From Eleginops maclovinus (taxonomy: Eukaryota > Chordata > Actinopteri > Perciformes > Eleginopidae): DNA of 64,000 nt. This document shows, in pieces, positions 1-12,800 of the stretch; position 1 is the first letter of the stretch; each line of letters begins with the position of its first letter. The notes beneath the pieces were generated by a model that saw only the letters and a list, made by a program, of their open reading frames with translations, was not told the origin of the DNA and ran no database searches. The DNA lies in assembly GCF_036324505.1 (NCBI RefSeq), contig NC_086370.1, positions 18,688,600-18,752,599 of the forward strand, in the 5' to 3' direction. The translations under genes were made by a program, and so were the position numbers.

Positions 1-3000
1 CCTGTCACGATGAATGGCTGAGTGGGAGGGGTCCAGCATGGCGTACATTAAGTGGAATGCAAAATATATAGGGAAAACTCAGCGTTGGACTATAGAAGAA
101 TGAGTTAAATAATTCTCGATTCAAGAAACACTAAAGTTAGCTTGCTGGCCTTGCTACGTCCAGAAGTTCATGTTGAATTATTTGTGTCATATTATTTCCA
201 AAAAACTCTTTCCCTTTTCTGTTTCTCACATTTTGAGAATTACTGCTGTAGCGGTCCAATGGAAACCATTGTTCTGCAAACATTCTACTTGAACTTGAGA
301 CCTCACTTCTATGCATGTAAATATATTATAGGGACAAAAGATTGAATCGACTTAATGTTATGCAGACATTTTTTTACCTGCACACTGCCAGCGACATTGG
401 AATGGAAAGCAGACGCATATCAGAACATTCAAAGAGGTAATGGATGGTTGAACTTCATGTATTTTGCCAGTCACTGGGCTTGCTCAGTACCTTCTTGCCA
501 CTTTCCCCCTCTCTCTCCTTTTCTCTCTCTTTCTTCAGATTTTACTGAAACATGCTGATACAATTATACAATTCTATTGGACTTTGCTTACGCGTTGAAT
601 TCCTTCATCCTGGGCATGATGAAGCTTTCAGGAGCTGTAATATAATTGAGCTTCAGTCGGCGGAAAAACCTGTAATTCATTACTCAAGAAAATAAAACCA
701 GGGGTCCTATTTCAACCGTCCGAATGGAGCTGGAGTGCTCTGACCCATTTCGCTGCCTGTAAAAGGGCTGAAATGAATACCTGTTTTTCCACGTCCCTCA
801 AAGCTCTTTTTCTACAACCCTTTTCAAAGTGCAGATTTACATTCTGTCTGGTTTGCGGTTGCTATTTTAGAAACTTTTCTGGGGGGGGCACCCCTGACTT
901 ATCCAGCACGCGTGCGCACTCACCACATACACATACATGCAGAAAGACACAGACACACACACCACCCAGCCCTTAACCACTCCCCCCAAGAGCTTTCAGT
1001 GTTTATCTTTGGAGAACCTCGGGTTTTGGTTTGTTGTTCTCTCTCCTTATTCAACATCCAGTACAATCTGCCTTTTCTCCACTTGCCTTGATTGTAGAAA
1101 AAGCATGATCGAGCACTAGCTGTTGCCAGAATATTCTTTACTTGAACCAAAAAGAGAAAGAATGGAAAAACGTTAGTCCATGGGCAGGGATTTCATAAAA
1201 CACTATAGCTGAATTATGTTATGGATGAACTACTTCTATATCTACATATCATGGCGATGTAACAGACGTAGGATTCAAAATCCGGTAATCGAGGAATTCC
1301 CATCACTAAAATCCTGCACAGATTCCTCATGTCTCTTTTTAAAGGAGATAAGTACGCCCCCCTGATTGAAATGAATGTGAAATGTCAATGATTTCCCAAT
1401 AGCACGATGTAATGTTTACAGTGCAACCCTCTGCCTGTTAAGTGAGACTGACTCCCTATGCTCCATGGGGGATCTAACACAGCAGATACCAGGCACCAGG
1501 AATGCACAGCGTTGTGTAATCACTTTCAGCGTTCTCACAAGGGAGATAAAGGAAGAGAGGATAACCCAAACATATTACCAACAACAGCTTGATATAGTAT
1601 TTCCTGGACTGCAAGATCCTACTGTAAAGATGCTCCTCTGTATATAACATTTGCTGTTGATGTGGAGCCATAACGAACCGTGTGCCTCATAATGTAAAAC
1701 CGTTTAGGAAGGCTGTTCTATACAACTTAGGGACTATTTCTAATTACGTGTAGACCTTCCCATTCGTGTGACCCGGGGTTGGTGAGTCTGGTTTATCTAG
1801 CAGGCTGTCATCATCTGCCAGAAAGTAACATTTGGCACTTAGTGCATTTATTTGATAAAACAGTTGCTTGGCAACCATTAAGGAGTTGAGAGAGGATAGA
1901 TGAGCAGTTTCGAGTACAGAGGGAGACGTCTGCGCACAACAGAAATACGATGACAGTTTGCTATCTTCGGTTACCAAAACTAGTGAACTGCAACTGTAAA
2001 TGAGCACTCAGTATCACAGCTGTCATTACATATTTAATCATTCAAGACATGAAGTTAATAGTGAACAACATTTGTGGCTCTTAACTCTATCTTAACTTTG
2101 ATAGAAAAACATGGAATAGCTGGCATTTTGAGCATAGTAATGAATTATGTTTATCATTTATTCTTCAGACTCTGGGCATTATAATGTAATTTGTAAAGAA
2201 ACCAGCCCTGGTGCCAAGATAAAAGATGTTGCACTGTGCCGCAGACTCATAGCACTCTATTTATTATCCCAGACCACTTCACAAGTGTCCATAGCAAGTG
2301 TGAAGTAAATCATATAAAGCAATTATTAGGGTTAACAAGTGATCTCACATGACAGATAAATGGCATACCAGTGTAATCCCAAACGATTTGTAGAAGGAGT
2401 AATATTTGTCTGTCACAGACATATTAAAGCCTCCCATTTCTCCTTTAGCATAGATAAGAGGTGTTGAAAGCACAAAAAGCTTCTCTGGCTAGCGTTCACA
2501 TGAAAGATCACGTAAAGAAAACAGCCGGTTCAGCTGTAACTGCAAACCTTACCAATCCTTGCTTGTTGATTAGATACCACTGTAGTCTTGGAGAAGCAGT
2601 TAAAGATTTTGTCAGGCGCTGAGGGCTTTTGTTTAGGGGCCAACTTGCATAACGTATGCCAAAGCAGTTCTCAGGGAATCTTAAGTGTTGGCTTTTGTCT
2701 ACTTTCATTTAGACGGCAACCCTATTGCTCCCAACTGCGTGTCAGCTGCAAGGTGATACACTTGAAACATCCCGTCTTTGAAGTGAGGCGTGATTGATGA
2801 CAACTGCCCCCCACCCTGCGTCACTGCATGACAACCTGACTGAATGCTAATGAATGCACTGTTTCCTTTATAGGCTAAAGGCTTCCAAACTGCCTTTTGG
2901 ATTTTAATGACTGTGTGTCTGAGCGCTAGAAATGAATATGAAAAATGTGAGACATTATAAATTCATCAATCCTTAGTGATTTTTCTACAATATTTATGAA

Positions 3001-6000
3001 GAAATATTGTTTTTGTATGCTTTGACAGGAAATGATGCAGCCAAATCATTGAGGATCTGCTTTATTGCAATATTTACAGAGTTGATGCCGTAATTGTTGC
3101 AGTAAATCCGACATCCTATCTCCAGGAAATATGCAGACATACTGTATATCAATAACGCAATGTAACAATACACACAGATATAGAACTTTCATCCTTTTTC
3201 TGAGCCTGAATGAGTAATACAACTATTCATGGCTACGGATTTAGCTGTTAATAGGTCAGCAGGTCTTTCTCACTTTTCCATTAAACTTTAATGACAAAAT
3301 GAAGGTTAAGTTTTGGCTGGAACATCTGGTGTCAAACACAAAAAGTTGTTGATTGCGTATTGTTTATATATCCTGAAAACAGCCATTCTGTTCACAATGG
3401 AAAAGTTAACAATAATGAGCATGGGTGCTTACCCAATGACTTTCCTTCATTGCGTGTGTGTTCGTGTTTTGCTACGTCTCCGAGGCCCTCTTTGTAATAT
3501 CATGTTGAAACCGCTGAGAGATGCTGCGTCAAGGGAGGGAGGGGCATTGGAGAGCTGGTGTGAAAACATGATGCTCTCCCGCTCTCAGTTAATATGGTAA
3601 AATGTAGTTCTTCCATTCTAGCCTTTGGGATCACCGCCAGGCGGCTCATAAGTCTCTCACAGTCCTCTCATTTTAGTAAAAGCATGTGAGTAGAAGCTGG
3701 ACCGAGACATCAACCTTTCCTGGATTAGAGTTGTCATATGTTATGAAATGATATCCTGGGGGAAAAGGAGTTGTATAACTTTTCTCATTTAAATACCTGC
3801 GTGTACCTTTTCTCTGAATGTCCCTAGCTTCACCTTAAGTCCTCTTGTGATTATTGCCAGTGCAGAGGATTTTGTCTAAGCAGCTCTGTAAATGTAGAGA
3901 TTTAGCCTTTGGGGGGGCTCTCTTAGCTTTTTTGTACTCTAAAAAGCTCCTGTCTTCATAGAAATCCTTTGACGAGCTTGATAATTCTGGCACAGCACAT
4001 ATGTTGGGTTAACTAGCTGTATAAATTCCCCTTTATTATATGACAGTTATTGAATGAGTCACTGATATAGCTTGTTGAATATAAATGGATATTGGCTTAC
4101 ATCTGAGCTATGAGGTATTTGCCCTGTTGTTATTGGAAAGTCTTTGTGGATTTGTCCACCTTTCCATTAAACCTGTATAGCGTACTGAAACTGATAGTCA
4201 AAATAGTCATGTCAAGATGTCTCATTTGGTTTTTAGGGGCCTGCCTGTATTGTTTGCTTTATTGTTGCATATGTTGATTACAGCCATGACTGTACGGAAC
4301 AACACTTTCTCCAATGTCAAAACAGTGGAATCTCCCTAAAAGTTTGTCTGTCCACAAAATAATGGACACCAGACCCTGCTCCGTCTACTATCATCGAGTC
4401 CTTTATGCTTTTACACCTTCCACCTCTCTCCGTTTGTAAGTTCAGTGACAGATACATTCAATAATTACATGGAAAGAATTACAGGGTGTAGATCCGATTA
4501 ACCGTAGCGGTCATGTTTGCTTTGTTGAAATTATTAGACAATTGAAATAACTGCCTCAAATTAGTGCCCCATTATTTGCTTCATGTTTTTGAAAGAACAG
4601 CAGAGAGCAGAATTGATTGCAACATGTGATGTGTGCTCAGGGCTCTTGTGTAGTTTTTCAACTGTGATGTCTGTACAGTCTGCTGTGCTGGAAGGGAGGA
4701 GTGCTGCATTGTCCTCGTATAACCTGGGCCCTATTAGACCATTGTAGCACTTCAGAGACAAAGCATTTTTGATACAAATCCGAGGTACTAAACACAGTAA
4801 AATATAAAAAAGTATATCAAAGTAGGGATCTTTTTTTCAACACTAAGTCTTGAAGGCTATAATTTAAATGTGGTTTCTCGGTTGACAGACACAATAATAG
4901 GCTGTTTGGTTCTCTAAGTTATCAGGCATAAGCTATGCATTTTTGAGGTAAGATGTCTGTCAACTATTTGAGAAAATAAGTGAAACTAATTTAAAGGATC
5001 TTGGAAGAATACAATGTGAATTTGAGAGCCAGCATTTTTTTGATGTTGTGGTTTCAGCATTTGAAAAGGGTTGCAAGTCAGCAGCTGACATTCAAATGGG
5101 ATATGCTGATCTTGAAAGCAACAATAACTTTTAACATAATCTGTCAGCATGGATCACAAAATATTTGCTATGTCAGTGAACTCAAACGTGCAAAACCATC
5201 ATGGCGATTTTTAAGTGATATCAGATTGAACTGCAGTCATATGTTCATGTTCACAGTTTTCTGTTTGGTAGAGGAATTACTTTTTCTCTGACCACAAATT
5301 GATACTGAGTTATGAGCAGCTTACTTGATAGCACTCGACCAATTTAAATTGTGCTTCTTAACATTGTCAGGGCTAATGATTGTCAAGAAAAAATTCAATT
5401 TATTCCAGAACTTCTTGACAAAACTCAGGCCTACATTACCCATAATGCAGTTGAATCCCTGACAGCTTAGTCATAGATTTGTTGTGTTATGCGAGTAGTG
5501 GTCCTGAGCTGATGACCTCAAGCAGAGATAAGAAGTGGGCTTCAGAGGAAGAGCTAACTATGTCCACAACCCCAGATTAGTTTCATTTTCAAATTTAGAA
5601 TTTCAACATCTTAACAGGTCATGTTGAGAAGACATTGTCTACAGTTTTTTTCTGTAACTCCTCTTACAACAACCTGTGTAGCTGCGATGATCACTTACCG
5701 GTTCTTAATCCCACAACAAAGCTCTCATTGGCTCAGTTTTCAAGCAGGGAAACAGTAGATGTCTTGAACCAGGCTAGTGCTTGTGGTAATGAAGGAGGTA
5801 TGTCTGCCCTCAAGATAGCTACAAGAGCTTCAAGTAGCTCTTGCCTTGTAGCAAGTAAAGAGCAAATCCTAAGTCAAAAAGGTTGTCATTGATTTTTTTT
5901 GGAAGCTTAACTCCTTTGTACCTTTTGTATCCTGTAGTACACTGAGCATTTAGAACAAGTCGTGTCCCAAATCTCATAGCAGACACCCTGCTGTCTCTGC

Positions 6001-9000
6001 TCAGGGTTCTCCCACAGCCGGCTTACACGCCACACGTGCCAACAGGATGTTTTGCTCTCAGCACATGCTTCATGTTTTCACTCATGTTCCATATCGGATT
6101 CCTTTCGGGTTACTGCGCTCGCATGCCCAAAATGTTTTTGCATTTGTTTGTGAGTCTTGGTTTGCAACAACTCAACACATTGTATTACCCAATTGTGTCC
6201 TGACTCATGCAATTAGGCCTCATTTAACCTTAGCGTTATGACTTCTGATCTGACAATACTGACATAGTGAAACAGCAAACAACTTTTTATAGTCTGTGTT
6301 GTTTTAATTAATCAGTTGGCTTCATAGGCTGATTGGAGGAGAAGATTCTCACATGTGCTCATGTTTAGGACTGCATCTCCCACTAGAGGCAAATCTAATA
6401 CTTAAAGGAGAATTCATCATGTACAGTAATGCATGTATGCATGTTTAATGAGGAGAAGTGACTGCATGTAGCTCTCTGCAATTGAGTGGTCCTTTGGAAA
6501 AGTGTGGATAGATGCCGTCAAAGTATTACAGCATTACGAACTCTGAGTGCAGCTGCAATAGACATTTTAATTCACTGGCAGGGTTTTTCAACTAGTATTA
6601 AAATATAGTTATCAATGCTAACTGCACATGCCCGCCCTTTTGGTTGGTGATGTGTGACGTTAAGTTAGTGGCACTAATCATTGTGCTTTGTTTGCTGGGC
6701 GTTATAGGTGCAGTAGGTTTACTCTGCCTGACTGCATCGTCATAACTCGAGGCAGAGAAACAGCAGAAGTTGTTTTACTTTCTCCTTTTCAGTAACTGTT
6801 TTCTCTGTGAATAATAACAGACCTCTGTTACATATCCAGTAAGTATACAAATCAACTGCAGTTTAAGTGGAGCGTATAATGCAATATACTGTAGAATTCA
6901 AAGTTTCAAATCATTACTTCTTATGACCTGTTTGTTAGCACATTTGATCTAGCGCACCGTGTTTTATATCTGCCTTTTATAATTGGGTCCTGACAGAGTT
7001 AGAGATTTGCTCTTGATACTTGATGAAAGAATTACACAGAGAAAGGCCCAGTGGCTCTACTAACAGTCTGTTGGCTGTTGCTACACTTTTTTGTTTGTCT
7101 TAGTTCTTACAGGAAACGCTAAGTCTTTTTTAAACTTGGATAACTTCAGGCCACCTAAGAACAGAGATGTTCAGTCAGAGCTGGTCTTTGTCATCCTACA
7201 TCAAAGAGGAAAGTCATCTTGACTAAATGTTGGATGTAAACACTTATTACTACTTAGGATCATTTAGATTTTTACTATCAGCTAGTGCTGTCACTAAGAA
7301 TAACTCTTAATATAGGTTGATCTGTTGGTTACTGTTTTAGTTGTTTTTGTCATCCTTTTAGTGTCTGTCTATTTCCCACAGCTTCATATTCCTAACCTTC
7401 AAAGTAAAATATTTTGATGGGGATTTTATTTACATCATAAACTCAGTTACTAACACAAACAATCAATTGTAGTTCCATTTTATCTTCAACCACAAACAAA
7501 GACTCTTTTCAGCGATAGCACAAACACGTTTAGATTTTGAATGTGTGATAAACTCAGTCCTCATCAGTGTTTACGGCCTGCTGCATGCCTTTTCCATTTA
7601 CTTCACTATTTCTGCACAGCATCTGGCTGTCAGCCGAGTGAATCACTGTGTGCATCAGCCACTCTGCAAAATTACTGTAATTTAAACAAAAAATCTGAGG
7701 CCCTCGAAGCAGCTAAAGAGGAATACAATATTGCTTTAGCAACTTTGTTATTTTCCCTTGTGTGACATTTTCCATCTGTTGTTGTTACTCTTCCATGGAG
7801 TCCCGGCAGTTGGCATTTTCTTTGGACAAATGTGTTTCCAAAGCAAGCAGTCTGATGTCGCAGCTCAATGGGTTGGCAATATGTATTTTTACTTTGTGGG
7901 TGATGTTTTGAATTGGATATTGTCTTATTTAAAGAGGTAAGCGATATAGAGTGATAGTTGGTGGTGGTATTCCTTACACTTATGTGATGTCTATAAATAG
8001 GAACTCTGAAATGCTGTTGAAGTGTTTTTTCACCCTACATATAAAGCATTATTTTCTAATATAGATTCTTAATACATTTCCCTTCTGTTGATGCTATTCT
8101 ATAGTTGAATGATGAGCAAAAGAGAAGCCAGCATCTGTTATCAGTGTAACGGGGTGGCTCGCGTTTGGTGTACACACATTTTATCTGAAATTGACTTACC
8201 CTTTGAGCCGCGGCAGAACAGTCACTTTGTCTTCATTAACAGACGCCTGCACTTGTTTAGCGGGCCGCGTGCATACAGTAAGTACAAGCATGTGTTAAAT
8301 GCTCATGATGTATCGCCAAAGGCCGTAATGTCGGGTCTGGTGGAAAATGAAACCGCGTTCAGTGAGGCTTTTCATTTTCTGTGTTGGTGCCGGTGAAATG
8401 TGAAATTGATGGGTAAAGTCATACTGTAACAATGCCTTTGACATCCAGGATTCACATCATATAAACTGCAGTCCATTTGTAAGGAGCTACAGTGTGTGTA
8501 TATGTATGTGTGTATATATACATCTATGTACAGTTTAAATATGTTCATTGCATAATAGAAAACATTCCCTCTTTCTTCCCTAGCTGATACTTGATGATAA
8601 ATGTTCACAGTGCAACAAATATATACTTTTTAGTTTCATAATTCACCCTACCCAAACTACTTACTTCACTATTGATCAATTTGGTCAGTAAAACATAAAA
8701 TGGGGACAAAAGGCCATCATAATTTCCTAAAAGAACATGTAGACCTCTTCAAATAGCTTGTTTTTGTACCCACCAAAAGTCCAAAACATTATTGAATGAA
8801 GATATTGAGTTTCCCTATCATATTAGACAAAAAGAATCAGCACATAGTTACAGTTGCAAAGGGGTAACTAGATATGCCTTAGCCTTTTTGCATCAGAACT
8901 TAAACAGTTAATCAGTTGTGAAAATAGTTGCTGATTTAATTTCCGTTTCACTTGATTGACCAACGTTGCTCAGCCAACGCTAATTTAAATGTATGCAGTT

Positions 9001-9844
9001 CAACGGTTCATTGGATGTAAAAGCATTGTCTTCAGAGCATTACTTTGGTTTTCTTATAATCATAACATAGTTCTTGAGGCCAGCCTTTATGCCTGAACTG
9101 TGCAACCCACAAGAGATATACTGCAGCTCCTGACCCAGATTCGCACAGACAGCAACAGATCCACCTCGAGAACGCTGACTGCAGTGCATCATTAAACTTC
9201 CCCGTTCTCCCAAAAGGCCGAGGAACATGAGAGTTCTCCTTGGAGAGCAAATATGTATTTTGCATCAACAGAGTGGCCACAGTTGAAAGGACTTGCAGAT
9301 GTGTTGGAGCGACGACTACAGGCCTCATTGACTTTGGTAGTTGGCTCTCTTGTTTCTATCCAGCTTACCGTATCGGCTGAATGTCTTGGCAATTTCATGT
9401 GAAACTGTACTTTTCCTAAGTGCTTATTTTGTTTACAGGTGCTTTTGAGCTTTTCATATACTGTAACCCTCAATGGCCAAAGTGTAAAGAAGTGTGAAAC
9501 GAACACCAGTGGAGCTAAGTGTGGTATGAAATACTTCATTAACTCTTTCTGCAACATACCCAAGTATTTTCACTTTATCCATCCAATTCGTTACACGGAA
9601 GCTGTTTCCCATCTCAAGGATTATATAAAATGACTTGGAGCATTCTACCTATGAGCAGTGTCAAGATCCGTGCCAAAAGCAATATCCAAAGAAATGGAGA
9701 GCCACCATAAACACTGCTCTGAGTGAGGATACTGTCACATTGAGGTGATGGATAATCGGTGTGTGATTTGGCTGTTAAGGTTACACTGCGTATAAAAACT
9801 GTGTTAGCTCTGGATTTATTTTTTCTCTTTCTCTCTCATTCTAG
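1..9844 (+). other. bicc1: Presumed bicc1 intron 1 (3' part); no exon recognised
   Basis: No exon, RNA gene or intact mobile element is recognisable here. The stretch is AT-rich with many stops in all frames, and its open frames are short and resemble nothing I know. It ends in a strong pyrimidine tract and AG just before exon 2. The first bicc1 exon, which should encode the start codon and an N-terminus ending near a Met-Leu-Gln, is not visible, so the stretch is taken as intron 1. A short GT/TA-rich simple repeat lies near 8490-8530. That the whole stretch is intron is inference; its left part could in principle be upstream DNA. Confidence 0.6.
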
Positions 9845-9891
9845 CTGCCTCTGAGGGGAGAGTCAACGGCGGAGAGGATTTCTTTCAGAAG
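9845..9891 (+). CDS. bicc1: bicc1 exon 2 (start of KH1)
   Basis: This short 47-bp exon opens with two bases that complete a codon begun in exon 1. It then encodes a segment ending GGEDFFQK, matching the vertebrate Bicc1 segment just before KH1 (GEDFFQK). The acceptor is a textbook pyrimidine tract ending in TCTAG and the donor is GTGAGT. It ends in phase 0. Bicc1 is a cytoplasmic RNA-binding protein that silences or localises target mRNAs and is linked to polycystin signalling, kidney tubules, cilia orientation and left-right patterning (family knowledge). The exon is assigned by motif, phase and position ahead of the next KH1 exon. Confidence 0.9.
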
Positions 9892-12800
9892 GTGAGTGTG
9901 TAGTCTGCACTTGGACGGTGTTTGCTTTGTCTCTGGGTTGCGTTCAAGCCCGCCGAGCAAGCACTTCCCTCTTGGTGAAGGGAGCAGATGTCAGGTGCTC
10001 CTCTAGTCACTCACAATTACAAATCAAACCAAACAAAAACAACCGAACGATGCTGATGCTGACGCTGACGTCGAATCACTGCAGGGCTCTGATCCTATAA
10101 CACAGCTGACACAACACTGTGAGCCTTCTCCCTCATATAATACACCACATTACACCAGATCATTTCTTCAGTATTACACGAGAGAGAGGTTGAACACAGG
10201 CCTGCTCCGGCCAGCTCTGCCTTTTCTTTTTTCCCTGATTAAATTAGTTAATTCTCTAAAGCCTCATTACATCCAATAAAACTAGGATCTGCCTCGGTGA
10301 ACTTGAATAGTCTTGAATGGTTTTTTTTTTAAATCACAACTTGCTCACATTGTGTCATTGCTGCTCCATAATCAGTCAAGTGTGTGACCCTGTGTGGAGT
10401 TAAATATTCACTGTAGATGTCAAACAGTCATTTTAAGCTCCTAATACAAGGATTAGTTTTAAGTACTTTATATTGAAGCCTCCGTTTCTCCAAAAATTAA
10501 CTTTGAAAGGACTCTACATTGAATAACCTTTTCCCAAATAAAAGTATTTATAAACTTTAACATGCTGTCAATAAGATACATTACTTGACAGCACACCAAC
10601 AACCAATCAAGTCAAATAATTAATCTATTTTCTAACAATTTATATGGCTGCCCTTCTTTATAAAATACATTTCACAAGAGAAGAATTTCTTGGTTATTTT
10701 ATTAATAATTGATCTATTTAAATGGACTCTGTCTAAGATAAAACCATGCTTTTTTCAGGTTATGAATTAATTGAAGGGAAATTAAAAGAGTCTTAACACT
10801 GACACAGTTCATTTGTATTTGTGAAGCAAGAGGAATGTAATCACATGGTTCTGAAAGCAAAAGCAATTACACTTTTTAACAATCAAAGGGCTGATCGACT
10901 TTGAGCCGCAGTTATCATTAAAAATATCCACATTGGTTTCTTTGTTGTTTAAAAATCCAGCTTCCTGTATATCTTTAATTCCCCCCATAGCATGTTAATG
11001 GGCTGTAATGAAATAAATGATGGACAGCAGTTTGTTTTAGCAATCCCTTTTGTCTATTTTCTGTGTTTGGTTTTGGAGGTTAGAAAGCTGAATTTAATGT
11101 CAAAGGAGGCAATTTAGCTGTCTCTGAAGCAGTTTCCTAAAACCAAGTAATGCAAACCAGTCGCCTCGAAATTCTTTTCCTTTTGGAACAAAGACTCAAC
11201 AAAGACCCCTGATATACTCTAGCTCTGTCTCCACCTCTTTTGCTCTGGATATAACTTTAAGGTTTTAGTTTTCCAGTGTAGGTGTCTGCCTCGTTTCACA
11301 AAAATATTCTGACAAACTAAGGCTGTTTGTATATTGACTTTCAAAGTCACATATTTGAAAGTCTCTGGCTGGAAAGACTATTAGCAGTTAAAAGAAACGG
11401 AGGTTATTGGAGGGTAAAATGTCAATTAGAAATTACTGCGCAGCTGTTTGGGTTGGCATGCTGGCGAGGAGCAGTAAAGTCATGTTTTTGTTGTAGAATT
11501 TCCATTTGGATAACTCTGTATAGTTTCCCTCTGATAGCGTGATCACCATACATGCCCAATTAAAGTCAGGAAAATAAACACAGAGTGTGCCTGTGAAATG
11601 GTATTGTTGAAAGAAAATGGACGAGGTGTGTGAAATACCTTGGAGTGGATGAAAATGGAAACTCTTAGTTGGGCTGCTTCCTTGCCCATCCAACACACCC
11701 ATGTGCTTCACACACTCAGAGAGACTCGTAAAGCACAGCCATAGCAACTCTCTCACTCTTGTAAGGTAATATTTGACGCACAGGCTTTTACATATTAGCT
11801 TTGGGAATGAGATTTAGAGTTCAGTCTCCGATGAGAGCAACATAATGGTCCACCCCCACATTTTCTCTACAGACACACTGGCTGTGGTTGATGAAACCCT
11901 CTTACTCACTGTCTGTTTGACTTCCTTTGAGTCCTGAGCAGAGCTTTCATAATGGAGCACGAATAGTCCTCCCTCCTTATGTTGTTGATGAGAAAGTTGA
12001 GAGGAAAGAGTGGGATCACAGGAGGGTGCCACAGCTGGGAAATAAGCCTTGTGCAAGTCACTTCTGCTCACATGGGCTATCTCGCTAGCTTCACGTCCCT
12101 CTTTGTTTTCAGTCTTGTCTTTGTCTCCTAACTCTTCCTCCTGCTCTTCCCTAGATCCGCCTCACCCCCTCCTGCTGTAATGTGATAATTGCATTTCATT
12201 AGACCGATGCCTGATGTGTGATTGTTATCAGTCTGGTATAACAAGGGGATTTCTCTGCAAATTAATTGCTCCAAGTGAGCAGTTCATCACACGGCTGTGC
12301 TTTGCAATTTTTGGACCGAGGACTTTTGGAGTGTAAATTCATGGCAAAGACCACTAAGCTGTTTGGAGAGCTGTGCAGAAGTTGAGCCGAGGGACAGCTG
12401 AGTGCCGAGAAGCTCTGCTGGTGGAGACGATAACTGTGAACCACAGAAGAGCTTGGAATGGATTTGAGTTGTGAGATGCCTTTGAACCCTTTGCAAATTC
12501 ATTTCTGATCCCCCTTCCATCACTACTTCCCAGGAGCTGTGGCTCTGTAAATAATGCCAGGCGTGATGTATAAGTGCCAGGTCACTCAGATCTCAGGCCA
12601 GGCGTAATTCATTTGCTCTATAGCGCTGAGGCTTCTGGTATTTCGCTGGTCTTTGGAAAATAGGAAAACTAAAAACAGCATGTACCATCGAAAACATAAT
12701 GACCAATGTTTGTGTTCCTCATAGAGGTTCAATTAGTTTATAGCGCTTTACGACCTGTCGGATGTGTAGTCTTGATGCATTTCAACAGAAGATGTTTGTG

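Noticed and set aside
9439..9633. Open frame preceded by TTTACAG in presumed intron 1
   Set aside because: It looks mildly protein-like but matches no part of Bicc1, and the opposite strand is equally open. Probably chance.
1..9844. First exon or promoter of bicc1 inside the window
   Set aside because: No CpG-rich stretch and no sequence resembling the Bicc1 N-terminus were found, so it most likely lies further upstream.
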